Below, piece by piece: positions 37,930-46,681 of a DNA stretch of 64,000 bases; the stretch's first letter is position 1, and each line of letters begins with the position of its first letter. Source of the DNA: Methylocystis sp. GTDB lineage: Bacteria > Pseudomonadota > Alphaproteobacteria > Rhizobiales > Beijerinckiaceae. The position numbers and the translations under genes were made by a program. The notes under the pieces are model-generated. The model was not told the DNA's origin. It was given only the letters and a program-made list of their open reading frames with translations, and did not search any database. The DNA is taken from assembly GCA_016178015.1 (NCBI GenBank), contig JACOUB010000005.1, positions 1-64,000 of the forward strand, given 5' to 3'.

Positions 37930-38607
37930 TCACACCGCCTGCGTGCCCGGCTTCTGGTCCTTGGCGTAATTGGTGCCGAAAACGTAATCCCACCAGAAGG
38001 CGTGGATGCCGAAGCCCTTCGTCGCGTCGCGGAAGTGATGCAGCATGTGCAGCCGCCGCACAAACAGGCCGAATTGCGATTTCGGCTGACCGTAATGCGT
38101 CCAGTAATGCACCCAGTCATAGAGCACGTAGGCGCTGATGTAGCCGGCGAGCACCGGATAGGAAAAAGACGCGCCGAACAGCAGCCGGATGATGGTCAGC
38201 GCGATCAGGATGATCGGCCCCGACAACAGCAGCGGCATGACCAGCCGCAGCGGATCGTTCGGATAGATATGATGCACGCCGTGAATGAGGAATTGAAAAC
38301 GCGGCCCCAACCCGAACGGCAGCGGGAAGACGGTGTGGAACAGATAGCGATGGCCGAAATATTCGGTCAGCGTCCACGCCACATAGCCGATGACGAGGGC
38401 GGCAATGATCGCGCCGCCGCCATAGATGGTCAATGAGTAAGCGAGCAGTCCGAGGACGATCGGGCCATAGGCGATGACCGGCGTCAGATAATGGACGCGC
38501 GACAACTTGTCGAGCAGATCATTCTCGAACAGGCGCGGCGAAGCGGCGAGCGGATCGGCGCTCGCCGCGTGTTCCCTTACATTGGCGTCGTTGGACATGG
38601 GTCTCAT
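37930..38607 (-). CDS. Fatty-acid 2-hydroxylase-like (sphingolipid) hydroxylase
   Basis: 225-residue membrane di-iron enzyme. His motifs are HRYLFH (86-91), HGVHH (109-113), HYWTHY (168-173) and HMLHH (187-191). The stretch HGVHHIYPNDPLRLVMP closely follows eukaryotic FA2H/Scs7, which 2-hydroxylates the N-acyl chain of ceramide. The ATG at 38607 overlaps the desaturase stop (ATGA). The cytochrome b5 domain of the eukaryotic enzyme is absent. It is the last gene of the minus-strand island block. Confidence 0.85.
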   Translation of the reverse strand: MRPMSNDANVREHAASADPLAASPRLFENDLLDKLSRVHYLTPVIAYGPIVLGLLAYSLTIYGGGAIIAALVIGYVAWTLTEYFGHRYLFHTVFPLPFGLGPRFQFLIHGVHHIYPNDPLRLVMPLLLSGPIILIALTIIRLLFGASFSYPVLAGYISAYVLYDWVHYWTHYGQPKSQFGLFVRRLHMLHHFRDATKGFGIHAFWWDYVFGTNYAKDQKPGTQAV

Positions 38608-39605
38608 CCTGCTGTCGCGGCGGCGGGCTCCAAAGACAGCGAACGGCTCGCTGCTTCGACATTCTGCGTGCGGGTCTTCAGCGAATAGCGCGGATCGAAA
38701 ATAAAGGTGACGAGCATCGCCACCCAGGAACGCTGGCATTCGAGGTCTTCGTAAAATTCCGGCGTCATCGCCTTCAGCGCCGGCAACCGCATCCACGGGA
38801 CTTCGGGGAAGTCGTGATGCCCAGTGTGATAGCCGATGTTGAGCGCGAGCGTGTTGAGCGGTCCGTAATAATCGAATGTTCCCTGATCTGGACCATGGGC
38901 GAAATGCTCCTGAAGCCAGCGCGCGCTTAGCGGATGCAGTCCGCCCACCGCGAACCAGAATGAAAGGAACAGATAGAGCATCGCATTGGCGCCGAAGACG
39001 TTGAGGACGATCAGGTCGAAGACGACGATGACCGCTATGTTGATATAGGTCCACTTGCCCCAGATCGGCACTGTACCCTGGAGCCGGACCAGCCGCGAGA
39101 GTTGAATCGCGGGGAAGAAGAACATCCACACCGCCTTGCGCCAAGTGCTGTTGCCGACCCACTCCACTTCCCAGTGGCCTGGAACGTCGGCGTCGTAGTC
39201 ATAAGCGCTCAGATGCGAGTGATGTTTGACGTGGTAGCAGCGCAGCCCCATGGCGGTGGGAAAGCCGTTGGAGAGATCGGCGAGCAGGGCCGTCAGCTTA
39301 TTGTGGAGCGGGTTGGCGAACACGCAATTGTGGAGGGCGTCGTGAATGATGACGTAATTGGCGTGATTGGCGAAGGCGCCGATGCAGATGGCGAACAGCA
39401 AAGTAAGCGGCCACCAGGAAAGCCCCAGCCAGCCGAGCAAGGCGGCGATCGTCATCTGAAGGGCGAAGATGCCTAGCGCAATCTTGAACGTCGTTTCGTC
39501 GTGGCCAAACAGCGTCTCCACCTGCGGGTATTTCTCAAGTATTTGGCGGCGCCGCTCCGAGTGCGTGCGGTCGGCTCCGTTTGGGGAAATCGATAGGACT
39601 TTCAT
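38604..39605 (-). CDS. Dihydroceramide delta-4 desaturase-like protein (DEGS/DES1 type)
   Basis: 333 residues. ERRRQILEKYPQVETL at the N terminus matches the animal DES1 lead-in. His boxes are HDALH (88-92), HVKHH (125-129) and HTGHH (260-264). GGLHPLSARWLQEHF, TFDYYGPLNTLALNIGYH and HHDFPEVPWMRLPALK are close to DES1. That enzyme puts the 4,5-trans double bond in dihydroceramide. Four or more membrane helices are present. The ATG at 39605 overlaps the upstream stop. Confidence 0.88.
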   Translation of the reverse strand: MKVLSISPNGADRTHSERRRQILEKYPQVETLFGHDETTFKIALGIFALQMTIAALLGWLGLSWWPLTLLFAICIGAFANHANYVIIHDALHNCVFANPLHNKLTALLADLSNGFPTAMGLRCYHVKHHSHLSAYDYDADVPGHWEVEWVGNSTWRKAVWMFFFPAIQLSRLVRLQGTVPIWGKWTYINIAVIVVFDLIVLNVFGANAMLYLFLSFWFAVGGLHPLSARWLQEHFAHGPDQGTFDYYGPLNTLALNIGYHTGHHDFPEVPWMRLPALKAMTPEFYEDLECQRSWVAMLVTFIFDPRYSLKTRTQNVEAASRSLSLEPAAATAG

Positions 39606-40795
39606 GGCGTCGTCTCCTGTACAAGGACCCTCGAAGCACTGGCCGGCGCAGCGGCCGCGAAATGTTTCTCGTAGATGCGGTGGATCTTGTCGACCTTGCC
39701 GCCGAACATTTCGATCGGCCGGCGTATCGCCATATTGTCCTCGAGCACCCATCCGGCCTCGAGATGCTTTACCGCCAGATTCGGGCTGCGCTGACCGATC
39801 TGCTCGATGATCGAGAGGAAAATGGCCCCGCCGGTGGCGCTGTTCTGCAGCGCCTTGCGCGTTCCCAGAAACACCAGCCGGAGGGCGTCGAATTGGTGAT
39901 TGCGGATGCGCGAGATCAAGCGCGGCAGGCCGAAGGGAAACAGACGGCCATCGAGATCGGCGGTGATTTCATGGAGGTTGGGCAGCGCGACGGCGAAGGA
40001 CTGCGGGACGCCGTCGAGTTCGATGACCGCGCCGAAATCGGCCGGCAGGATGTATTTCAACGCGTCCGCCATCGCATCGAATTCGTCCTGGCCGAACGGC
40101 ACGAAGCCCCAGTTGCCGCTCCAGCCGTCGTTGAACAGTTCCGCCATCAGGGCCGTTTCGCCCTTCTTCAGCTCGTTGACTTTTAGCTTGCGGATCTTCA
40201 GACGTTCGCGCCATTCGCGCCGCCCGAGGATGCGCGCCTTGGCCGTGTGGTCGAGTTCCGCGAGGCCGAAGCGATAGGACAATAGATCGCGCGCCTTCGC
40301 ATAGCCCAGCGTCTCCAAATGACGCGCGAGATAGGGCGGATGCCAGGGGACGAAAATCATCGGCGTCGCTTCGAACCCCTCGACCAACAGGCCGCACTCG
40401 CCATTGATCGACGGCGAGAATGGGCCGTTGATCCGCTCGGCGCCGCGTTGCGCCAGCCACGACTCGGCGGCCTCGGTCAGCGCGCGCACCACCTCGATGT
40501 CGTCGATGGCGTCGAGCGCGCCGAATTGGGCGCGCGAGGCGCCGACCGGCTCGATCTCCGGCCGATACATCTGCGCGGCGATGCGGCCTGCCCATTTGCC
40601 ATTGCGGCGGGCGAGGAATTCCTGCGCTTCGACACGCTTGAAATGCGGATTGAGGCGATGGCTGTAAACAGTCCAGCGTTCGGCGTCGAGCGAGGGCGCG
40701 AATCCTTGCATCCCCGCATAGAGCACGCGCGGAAGCTTGCTGAAGGCCAGAAACCCAGCGAGGCTATCGACTGGAATGATGTCGATGGCTGACAT
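39602..40795 (-). CDS. GNAT-like bacterial ceramide synthase candidate
   Basis: 397-residue soluble N-acyltransferase-like protein with RINGPFSPSINGECGLLVEG and NGKWAGRIAAQ, resembling the bCerS group described in Caulobacter, which acylates the sphingoid base and is unrelated to eukaryotic ceramide synthase. Context supports this strongly: Spt lies upstream, ceramide desaturase and hydroxylase downstream with 4-base overlaps. Catalytic residues are not identified from sequence alone. Confidence 0.78.
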   Translation of the reverse strand: MSAIDIIPVDSLAGFLAFSKLPRVLYAGMQGFAPSLDAERWTVYSHRLNPHFKRVEAQEFLARRNGKWAGRIAAQMYRPEIEPVGASRAQFGALDAIDDIEVVRALTEAAESWLAQRGAERINGPFSPSINGECGLLVEGFEATPMIFVPWHPPYLARHLETLGYAKARDLLSYRFGLAELDHTAKARILGRREWRERLKIRKLKVNELKKGETALMAELFNDGWSGNWGFVPFGQDEFDAMADALKYILPADFGAVIELDGVPQSFAVALPNLHEITADLDGRLFPFGLPRLISRIRNHQFDALRLVFLGTRKALQNSATGGAIFLSIIEQIGQRSPNLAVKHLEAGWVLEDNMAIRRPIEMFGGKVDKIHRIYEKHFAAAAPASASRVLVQETTP

Positions 40796-40946
40796 GGCGC
40801 ATACCTATCGGTCTTAAGGCGTCGAATAAAAGCGTCATATCGACGCGGTTCCTAGGCGACGAGAGCGGTTGCATGGTTTGCAGAAGAACCGAAAAGCCGC
40901 TCTACATCATTGTTTTACTTGCGCGCGCATCCCAAAGCGCGAGCCC

Positions 40947-42182
40947 TCAGCCGCCCGCCATGGCGGCGGCCACCACCTGATGCGCTTCCTCCGTGACCGG
41001 GGGAAGGTCGCGCAGCGCATCGATCACGCCGCGGATTTCCGCCTCGGTGTGATTGGCCGACAAGAAGAAGCGCAGTCTCGGCTGGTCCTTGGGAACGCCG
41101 ATCCGCACGATGGGCGGAACGTAAAATCCCTTGCCGCGCAGATGCTGCGAAGCCCACATCGTCTCGAGGTTGCTTGCAAAGAAAATCGGCACGACGCCGC
41201 GCCCCAGCGCGGGGCCGGTGTCGAAGCCGACCCTGTGAGCCGCGTCGCGGAACAGCGCCGCGTTGCGCGCCAGCTGGCCGACGCGCCATGCCTCTTCCTG
41301 CACCAAGCGCAGCGCGGTGCGCGCCGCCGCGAGAATGACCGGCGACAAGCCGACGCTGTAAACGAAGCCCGGCAGCGTGTAGCGGAACCATTCGATCACT
41401 GGCTTCTTGCCGCAGACGAAGCCGCCGCAAGAGGCGAGCGTCTTCGACATGGTGCCGATGACGAGGTCGATGCGGCTCGGATCGACGCCTTGATATTCGG
41501 GAAGGCCGCGTCCGGTGTCGCCCAACACGCCCAGCGAATGCGCTTCGTCGACCATGAGCCACGCCTGATGGCGCTCCTTGATGTCGAGGAGGCGCGGCAA
41601 GTCGGCGACATCGCCGTCCATGCTGTAGAGGCCTTCGACGACGATCATCACATGGCGGAAGTCCTCGCGCCGCTTGCGCAGCAGCTGCTCGAGATGGTCG
41701 CAGTCATTGTGGCGGAAATAGACGACTTCCGCTTGCGAGCCGTTGGCGCCGGCGACAATGCTGTTGTGGGCCAGTTCGTCGATGAACAGCGCGTCGCGCT
41801 GGCCCATGAGATAGGCGATGGTCGTGACGTTGGCGAGATAGCCGGAGACCAGCGTCAGCGCGCTCTCCATGCCAAGGAACGCGGCGATCTCCGCCTCGAA
41901 CGGCCGGTGGGTCGAACGCTCGCCGCCCACCAGACGCGACGCGAGCGCGCCGACGCCGAGATTGTCGAGCTCGCGTTTTGCCGCTTCGACGATGCGGGGA
42001 TGGTTCGCCAATCCGAGATAGTCGTAGTTGGCGAAACTGACGAAATGGCCGCCCGCGCTCTCGGCATCGCGCTTCAGCTTGTCGAGCTGGGCGAAGAACG
42101 GATCGTCGAATTCGAGCAAAGCGTTGCCGGCGAAGCGGAAGCGTCGCGACGCGTAATCCGAAAGACTTCTGTGCTTGGTCAC
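40947..42182 (-). CDS. spt: Serine palmitoyltransferase-like alpha-oxoamine synthase
   Basis: PLP enzyme that condenses an acyl thioester with L-serine to 3-ketosphinganine. 411 residues from GTG 42182; a TTG at 42200 is also possible. Family marks are FANYDYLGLANHP, ELAHNSIVAG, the PLP-stacking region VDEAHSLGVLG (211-221) and the PLP-Lys in GTMSKTLASCGG (Lys247). BioF and KBL share the fold, but the sphingolipid context decides. A 151-base gap follows to the ceramide synthase candidate. Confidence 0.88.
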   Translation of the reverse strand: MTKHRSLSDYASRRFRFAGNALLEFDDPFFAQLDKLKRDAESAGGHFVSFANYDYLGLANHPRIVEAAKRELDNLGVGALASRLVGGERSTHRPFEAEIAAFLGMESALTLVSGYLANVTTIAYLMGQRDALFIDELAHNSIVAGANGSQAEVVYFRHNDCDHLEQLLRKRREDFRHVMIVVEGLYSMDGDVADLPRLLDIKERHQAWLMVDEAHSLGVLGDTGRGLPEYQGVDPSRIDLVIGTMSKTLASCGGFVCGKKPVIEWFRYTLPGFVYSVGLSPVILAAARTALRLVQEEAWRVGQLARNAALFRDAAHRVGFDTGPALGRGVVPIFFASNLETMWASQHLRGKGFYVPPIVRIGVPKDQPRLRFFLSANHTEAEIRGVIDALRDLPPVTEEAHQVVAAAMAGG

Positions 42183-42351
42183 GTAAAGCGCATTCCCCAA
42201 AAAGATGACGCCGCGCCCCCCTTAAGGGAGCGTGCGGCCGTGGCCCAAGGAAACGGGCGCCGAACCGAGCGGCGCCCGCGCCAAACCCTTAGCATCCTTC
42301 CCCGGTCGGCGAAAGCGTCGCGGCGCCGCGGGCCGGCGGGGGCGTTCTTAT

Positions 42352-42382
42352 CCCTTCTCCCGCGACGCGGGAGAAGGAATGC
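42352..42382. repeat. REP-like palindrome
   Basis: CCTTCTCCCGCGACGCGGGAGAAGG, a perfect stem between spt and ccmA. Same family as the copies at 37.8 and 43.9 kb. Confidence 0.7.
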
Positions 42383-42445
42383 GCGCCGCATCTTGGTTGG
42401 GTGGGCCTATAGCGCTTCGCCGCGCCAGGCTCTATTGCCTTGGCC

Positions 42446-43105
42446 ATGACCAATGCGAGCGCCCACCCGCACGCCGCAAGACACTCCCTGCGCTTGCGGG
42501 TCGACCATCTATGCGTCGATCGCGGCGGCAGGCGCGTCCTCTCGAACCTGAGTTTATCCGTCGCGAGCAGCGAGGCGCTGGTCGTCACCGGGCGCAACGG
42601 CGTCGGGAAATCCACCCTGCTGCGCGCTGTCGCCGGGTTGTTGCCGAAGGCCGAGGGCGCCATCGAGCTCGACGGCGCCGAGAGCGGCGAGCTTTGCGTC
42701 CTCGCCCATTATCTTGCCCATGTGGACGGCTTGAAGGCGGCCCTCACCGTCGAGGAAAACCTGGATTTTTGGGCGCGTTTCCTCGGGGGCGATGACGAGA
42801 CGCCGAAACCAACCACGATCGCCGACGCCCTTTCGCGCGTCGGTCTTGCGCATGTGGCGCAGGCGCCGGTCGCCATCCTCTCGGCGGGGCAGAAACGGCG
42901 CGTCGCGCTGGCGCGATTGCTGGTCGCCTGGCGTCCGCTGTGGCTGCTCGACGAGCCCTCGAGCGCGCTCGATCTGGCCTCGCGCGAGCGCCTGGCGCGG
43001 ATCGTGGCCGAGCATCGCGCCTGCGGCGGCATGATCGTCGTCGCCGCCCACGAGCCGCTGGGGCTCGCGGATGCGCGGGAATTGTCGTTGGAAGGCGCCA
43101 CGTGA
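42446..43105 (+). CDS. ccmA: Heme exporter ATP-binding protein CcmA
   Basis: ATPase of the cytochrome c maturation complex that releases heme-loaded CcmE. 219 residues. Walker A is GRNGVGKSTLLRAVAGLLP, with LSAGQKRRVALARLL and LWLLDEPSSALD, the LSAGQ signature being typical of CcmA. The ATG at 42446 follows a TTG that could also start. The stop overlaps the ccmB GTG. Confidence 0.92.
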   Translation: MTNASAHPHAARHSLRLRVDHLCVDRGGRRVLSNLSLSVASSEALVVTGRNGVGKSTLLRAVAGLLPKAEGAIELDGAESGELCVLAHYLAHVDGLKAALTVEENLDFWARFLGGDDETPKPTTIADALSRVGLAHVAQAPVAILSAGQKRRVALARLLVAWRPLWLLDEPSSALDLASRERLARIVAEHRACGGMIVVAAHEPLGLADARELSLEGAT

Positions 43106-43770
43106 AGCCGCTGCTCGCCCTCTTCAGACGCGACATGCAGATTGCGCGGCGCATCGGCGGCTCCGCCACGCTGGGCGTGGTGTTTTTTCTCGTGCTCGTG
43201 TCGATCGTGCCGTTCGCCGTGGGGCCGGACCCCAACCTGCTCGCCCGCATCGGGCCGGCAATGCTGTGGATCGCGGCCCTGCTCGCCACCCTGCTCGGTC
43301 TCGATCGTCTGTTTCAGGCGGATGCGGAAGACGGCTCGCTCGACCTCTTTTGCCTCGGCGAGACGCCGCTGGAGCTCGTGGTAGCGGCAAAATGCGCGGC
43401 GCATTGGGTGGCGACCGGCCTGCCGCTGGCGTTGGCGGCGCCGTTTCTCGGCTTGATGCTCCAGCAAGAAGCGGCGGCGCTCGCCGGCGTCACGGTCACG
43501 CTGCTCGCCGGAACGCCGGCTCTCACCCTGATCGGCGCGATCGGCGCCGCAGCGACCGTGACCTTGCGCAGGGGCGGCCTGTTGATGGCGCTCTTGGTCT
43601 TGCCGCTGACGATCCCGGTGCTGATCTTCGGCGTTGCGGCGGCCGAGGCGGCGGCCGGCGGGACCGTGCCCTTCTCCGCGCCTTTCTCGATCCTGTGCGC
43701 GATCAGCCTGGCGTCGCTGGCGCTCTGCCCGTTCGCGGCGGCGGCGGCGTTGCGGCATGTGGGGGAATAG
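43102..43770 (+). CDS. ccmB: Heme exporter protein CcmB
   Basis: 222-residue membrane subunit paired with CcmA. It begins LLALFRRDMQIARRIGGS, followed by six hydrophobic helices and the DGSLDLFCLGETPLELVVAAK loop characteristic of CcmB. The GTG start overlaps ccmA. The usual next gene, ccmC, is missing; REP palindromes and the convergent mrcA follow. Confidence 0.92.
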   Translation: MKPLLALFRRDMQIARRIGGSATLGVVFFLVLVSIVPFAVGPDPNLLARIGPAMLWIAALLATLLGLDRLFQADAEDGSLDLFCLGETPLELVVAAKCAAHWVATGLPLALAAPFLGLMLQQEAAALAGVTVTLLAGTPALTLIGAIGAAATVTLRRGGLLMALLVLPLTIPVLIFGVAAAEAAAGGTVPFSAPFSILCAISLASLALCPFAAAAALRHVGE

Positions 43771-43802
43771 GGCAGTCGCCGATTGATCGCTTCGCGTGGG
43801 CT

Positions 43803-43936
43803 GTCCCCTCTCCCGCTTGCGGGAGAGGGTGGCCCGGCGAAGCCGGGTCGGGTGAGGGCCGATGGGCTTGCGCGGCCCTGCCGCCCTCATCCGTCGCGCA
43901 TTCGCGCGACACCTTCTCCCGCGAGGCGGGAGAAGG
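43803..43936. repeat. REP-like cluster between ccmB and mrcA
   Basis: Palindromes CCCTCTCCCGCTTGCGGGAG, CCCGGCGAAGCCGGG and CCTTCTCCCGCGAGGCGGG lie end to end between convergent genes. They may stop both transcripts. Confidence 0.7.
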
Positions 43937-43959
43937 ATTCGCGCCCAGCCCAACTGCCG

Positions 43960-46389
43960 CTAATACAGCCCGCCGGTGCCGCTGCCGACCTGCGAATCGA
44001 TGTCTTGAGGGCTGGTGGCCAGCACCCCGCCATCGCCGCCGGGCGTCGCATAGAAATCCGGCGGCGCGGTGCCGGCCTTGAACGCCTCCAAGATCGTGCC
44101 GGCGCCTTGCGAGCGCAGGCCGGTTTTGGGATCGATCGAGATCAACTTGATGCCGGCCGGAACGCGGAACGGCACGTCCGGCTTGTCCTTGAGCGCCACC
44201 ATCATGAAGTCGCGGAAAATCGGCGCCGCATAGGTCGCCGCCTGCGCGGCGCGGCCTTCGCCCATCGAACGCGGCCGGTCGTAACCGATGAACACGCCGA
44301 CCGCCAGGTCCGGCGAGAAGCCGACGAACCACAAATCTTTCGCTTCGTTGGTGGTGCCGGTCTTGCCGGCGAGATGCTTGCCGACCGCCTTGATCGCGAC
44401 GCCGGTGCCGCGTTGGACCACCCCTTCCAGGATCGAGGTGATCTGGTAGGCGGTCAGCGAATCCAGCGCCACCCGTTCCTCTCTGGTCCGCTTGTCGATG
44501 AGCCTGGGCTCATTTTGATTCTCCCACGTCGCAGCGTCGCAGGCCAGACATTGACGCTCGTCGTGGCGATAGATGGTGTGGCCCCAACGGTCTTGAATGC
44601 GGTCGATCAGCGTCGCCTTGATGCGCTCGCCGCCATTCACCATCATCGAATAGGCGTTGACCATGCGGATCAAGGTGGTCTCGCCGGCGCCCAGCGACAT
44701 GGCGAGGTAGGGCGGCATATCGTCGTAAACGCCAAATCGCTTGGCGTATTCCGCGATGAGCGGCATGCCCACGTCCTTGGCGAGGCGCACCGTCATCATG
44801 TTCTTCGAGTGCTCGACGCCGTAACGCAACGGATGCGGGCCGGAGCCCCGTTCGCCCTCGAAGTTTTCCGGGCTCCAGACTTCGCCGTTGGACTGAACGA
44901 TGGAGATAGGTTCGTCGAGAAGCGACGAGGACGGCGTGTAGCCGTTGTCGAGCGCCGTGGCGTAAACGAACGGCTTGAACGCCGAACCCGGCTGGCGCAG
45001 CGCCTGCGTCGCGCGGTTGAACTCCGACTGGTCGTAAGAAAAGCCGCCAACCATGGAGAGCACGCGACCCGTATAAGGGTCCATCGCCATCATGGCGCCG
45101 GAAATCTCCGGGATCTGCCGCAGCCGGTATTGGCCGTCGCGTCCCGTTAAGGGCTCGACATAGATGACGTCGCCCGCGGTCAGCGCCGACCGCGGGCTGT
45201 GGCCCGTCCAGCGCATGCCTTCCTGGGCGAGCAGGCCGGTCTCGCGTTCGCGGGCGACATCGCCCGATTTCTCGTGGGCCGGCTGCAGGCCGATGCGCGC
45301 GCCGGCGTCGGTCGTCTCCAGCACGACGGCGAGGCGCCAAGGCCTTACGTCGCCGAGCGCCGGAATTTCGGCAAGCGCAACGCCCCAGTCCGCAGCGATG
45401 TCGATATGGCGCATCGGCCCCCGGAAGCCATGCGCCTCGTCGAAACGGACCAGACCGTCGGCGAGCGCCTTGCGAGTCCAAGCCTGCATCTGAGGATCGA
45501 GCGTGGTGCGCACCGACAGCCCGCCCTCATAGAGCTTTTTCTCGCCGTAACGTTCGAGCAGGTCGCGCCGCACCTCTTCCGCGAAGAAGCCGGCGACATA
45601 GGTGTTGGGCGACAGCACCCGCGGATTGACGCCGAGCGGCTCGGCCTTCGCCTTTTCACTATCTTCGCGGGAGACGAAGCCATCCGTCACCATGCGGTCG
45701 ATGACATAGTTGCGCCGGTCGATCGCCCGCTCGCGATGCAGGAACGGATGATAGTTGTTGGGGGCCTTGGGCAGCGCCGCGAGATAGGCCGCCTCGGCGA
45801 GCGTCAGCTCGTGGACGGACTTGTTGAAATAGTTGAGCGCCGCGGCGGCGACGCCGTAATTGCCGAGGCCGAGGTAGATTTCATTGAGATAGAGCTCAAG
45901 AATGCGATCCTTGGAATAGGCGGCTTCGATACGGAACGAGATCAGCGCTTCTCTTATCTTGCGTTCGATGGAGTGCTCGTTGCCGACCAGGAAGTTTTTG
46001 GCCACCTGTTGCGTGATGGTCGAGGCGCCCTGCACATGCCGTCCGCCTTGCGCCAACACCGACAGGGCGCGGAAGACGCCCTGGGGATCCACCCCGTTAT
46101 GCGTGTAAAAGTTCTGGTCTTCCGCCGAGATGAAGGCTTGCTTGACAAGCGATGGAATGGCCGAGCCCGGCAAGAACAGGCGCCGCTCGTGCGAATACTC
46201 GGCGAGGATCGAGCCGTCGGCCGCATGCATGCGGGTGGTGACCGGCGGCTCGTACTTGCGCAACTGCGCAGTGTCCGGCAGGTCTTTCGAAAAGACGTAG
46301 ATCAGCCCCGCGGCGGCGACCGCCCCGATCAAAAAGACAATGGCGCCGGTTGCGAAAACGAAGCCGAAGAAGCGGGCGATAAACCGCAT
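43960..46389 (-). CDS. mrcA: Penicillin-binding protein 1A, bifunctional
   Basis: Class A PBP that polymerises and cross-links peptidoglycan. 809 residues. An N-terminal anchor (about 5-32) precedes the glycosyltransferase domain with EDQNFYTHNGVDPQGVFRA and NEIYLGLGNYGVAAAA. An OB-like insert follows, then the transpeptidase with PGSAFKPFVYATAL (Ser-x-x-Lys), EHSKNMM (S-x-N) and GKTGTTNEAKD. It follows the amidase gene, an order common in Rhizobiales; prfB, usually next, is absent. Confidence 0.95.
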   Translation of the reverse strand: MRFIARFFGFVFATGAIVFLIGAVAAAGLIYVFSKDLPDTAQLRKYEPPVTTRMHAADGSILAEYSHERRLFLPGSAIPSLVKQAFISAEDQNFYTHNGVDPQGVFRALSVLAQGGRHVQGASTITQQVAKNFLVGNEHSIERKIREALISFRIEAAYSKDRILELYLNEIYLGLGNYGVAAAALNYFNKSVHELTLAEAAYLAALPKAPNNYHPFLHRERAIDRRNYVIDRMVTDGFVSREDSEKAKAEPLGVNPRVLSPNTYVAGFFAEEVRRDLLERYGEKKLYEGGLSVRTTLDPQMQAWTRKALADGLVRFDEAHGFRGPMRHIDIAADWGVALAEIPALGDVRPWRLAVVLETTDAGARIGLQPAHEKSGDVARERETGLLAQEGMRWTGHSPRSALTAGDVIYVEPLTGRDGQYRLRQIPEISGAMMAMDPYTGRVLSMVGGFSYDQSEFNRATQALRQPGSAFKPFVYATALDNGYTPSSSLLDEPISIVQSNGEVWSPENFEGERGSGPHPLRYGVEHSKNMMTVRLAKDVGMPLIAEYAKRFGVYDDMPPYLAMSLGAGETTLIRMVNAYSMMVNGGERIKATLIDRIQDRWGHTIYRHDERQCLACDAATWENQNEPRLIDKRTREERVALDSLTAYQITSILEGVVQRGTGVAIKAVGKHLAGKTGTTNEAKDLWFVGFSPDLAVGVFIGYDRPRSMGEGRAAQAATYAAPIFRDFMMVALKDKPDVPFRVPAGIKLISIDPKTGLRSQGAGTILEAFKAGTAPPDFYATPGGDGGVLATSPQDIDSQVGSGTGGLY

Positions 46390-46681
46390 GAATGATGATC
46401 CTCGTCGAAGACGGTTCGAACATCGCGATCCGTCCGATCCGTTGTCTGCGGCGAAACCGACCAGGCTCGAATCGCGGCGTCGCTCGAACGCTTCGTTTCA
46501 ACGCATGATCTTTCTAGAGAAGTCTACGCCTTTTTTAAGACGGCGCGGGGCGGCGAGGCCGGCGCCCGGAGCTCTGGCGGCGGGCCCATGGTTCGATCGC
46601 CAACGCCACGCCGTCATGGCCGGCCTTGGGCTCGACAAGCGCGGGCGTGACGAACAAGCCTTGCAGGCCGTTGGCGTTGTC

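Noticed and set aside
40947-42182. BioF (biotin) or 2-amino-3-ketobutyrate ligase
   Set aside because: Same fold, but no bio or threonine-degradation genes are near, while ceramide desaturase, hydroxylase and acyltransferase follow on the same strand.
40869-42449. 526-codon plus-strand frame across spt
   Set aside because: Antisense to serine palmitoyltransferase, without domains or ribosome-binding site; composition is typical of a shadow frame.
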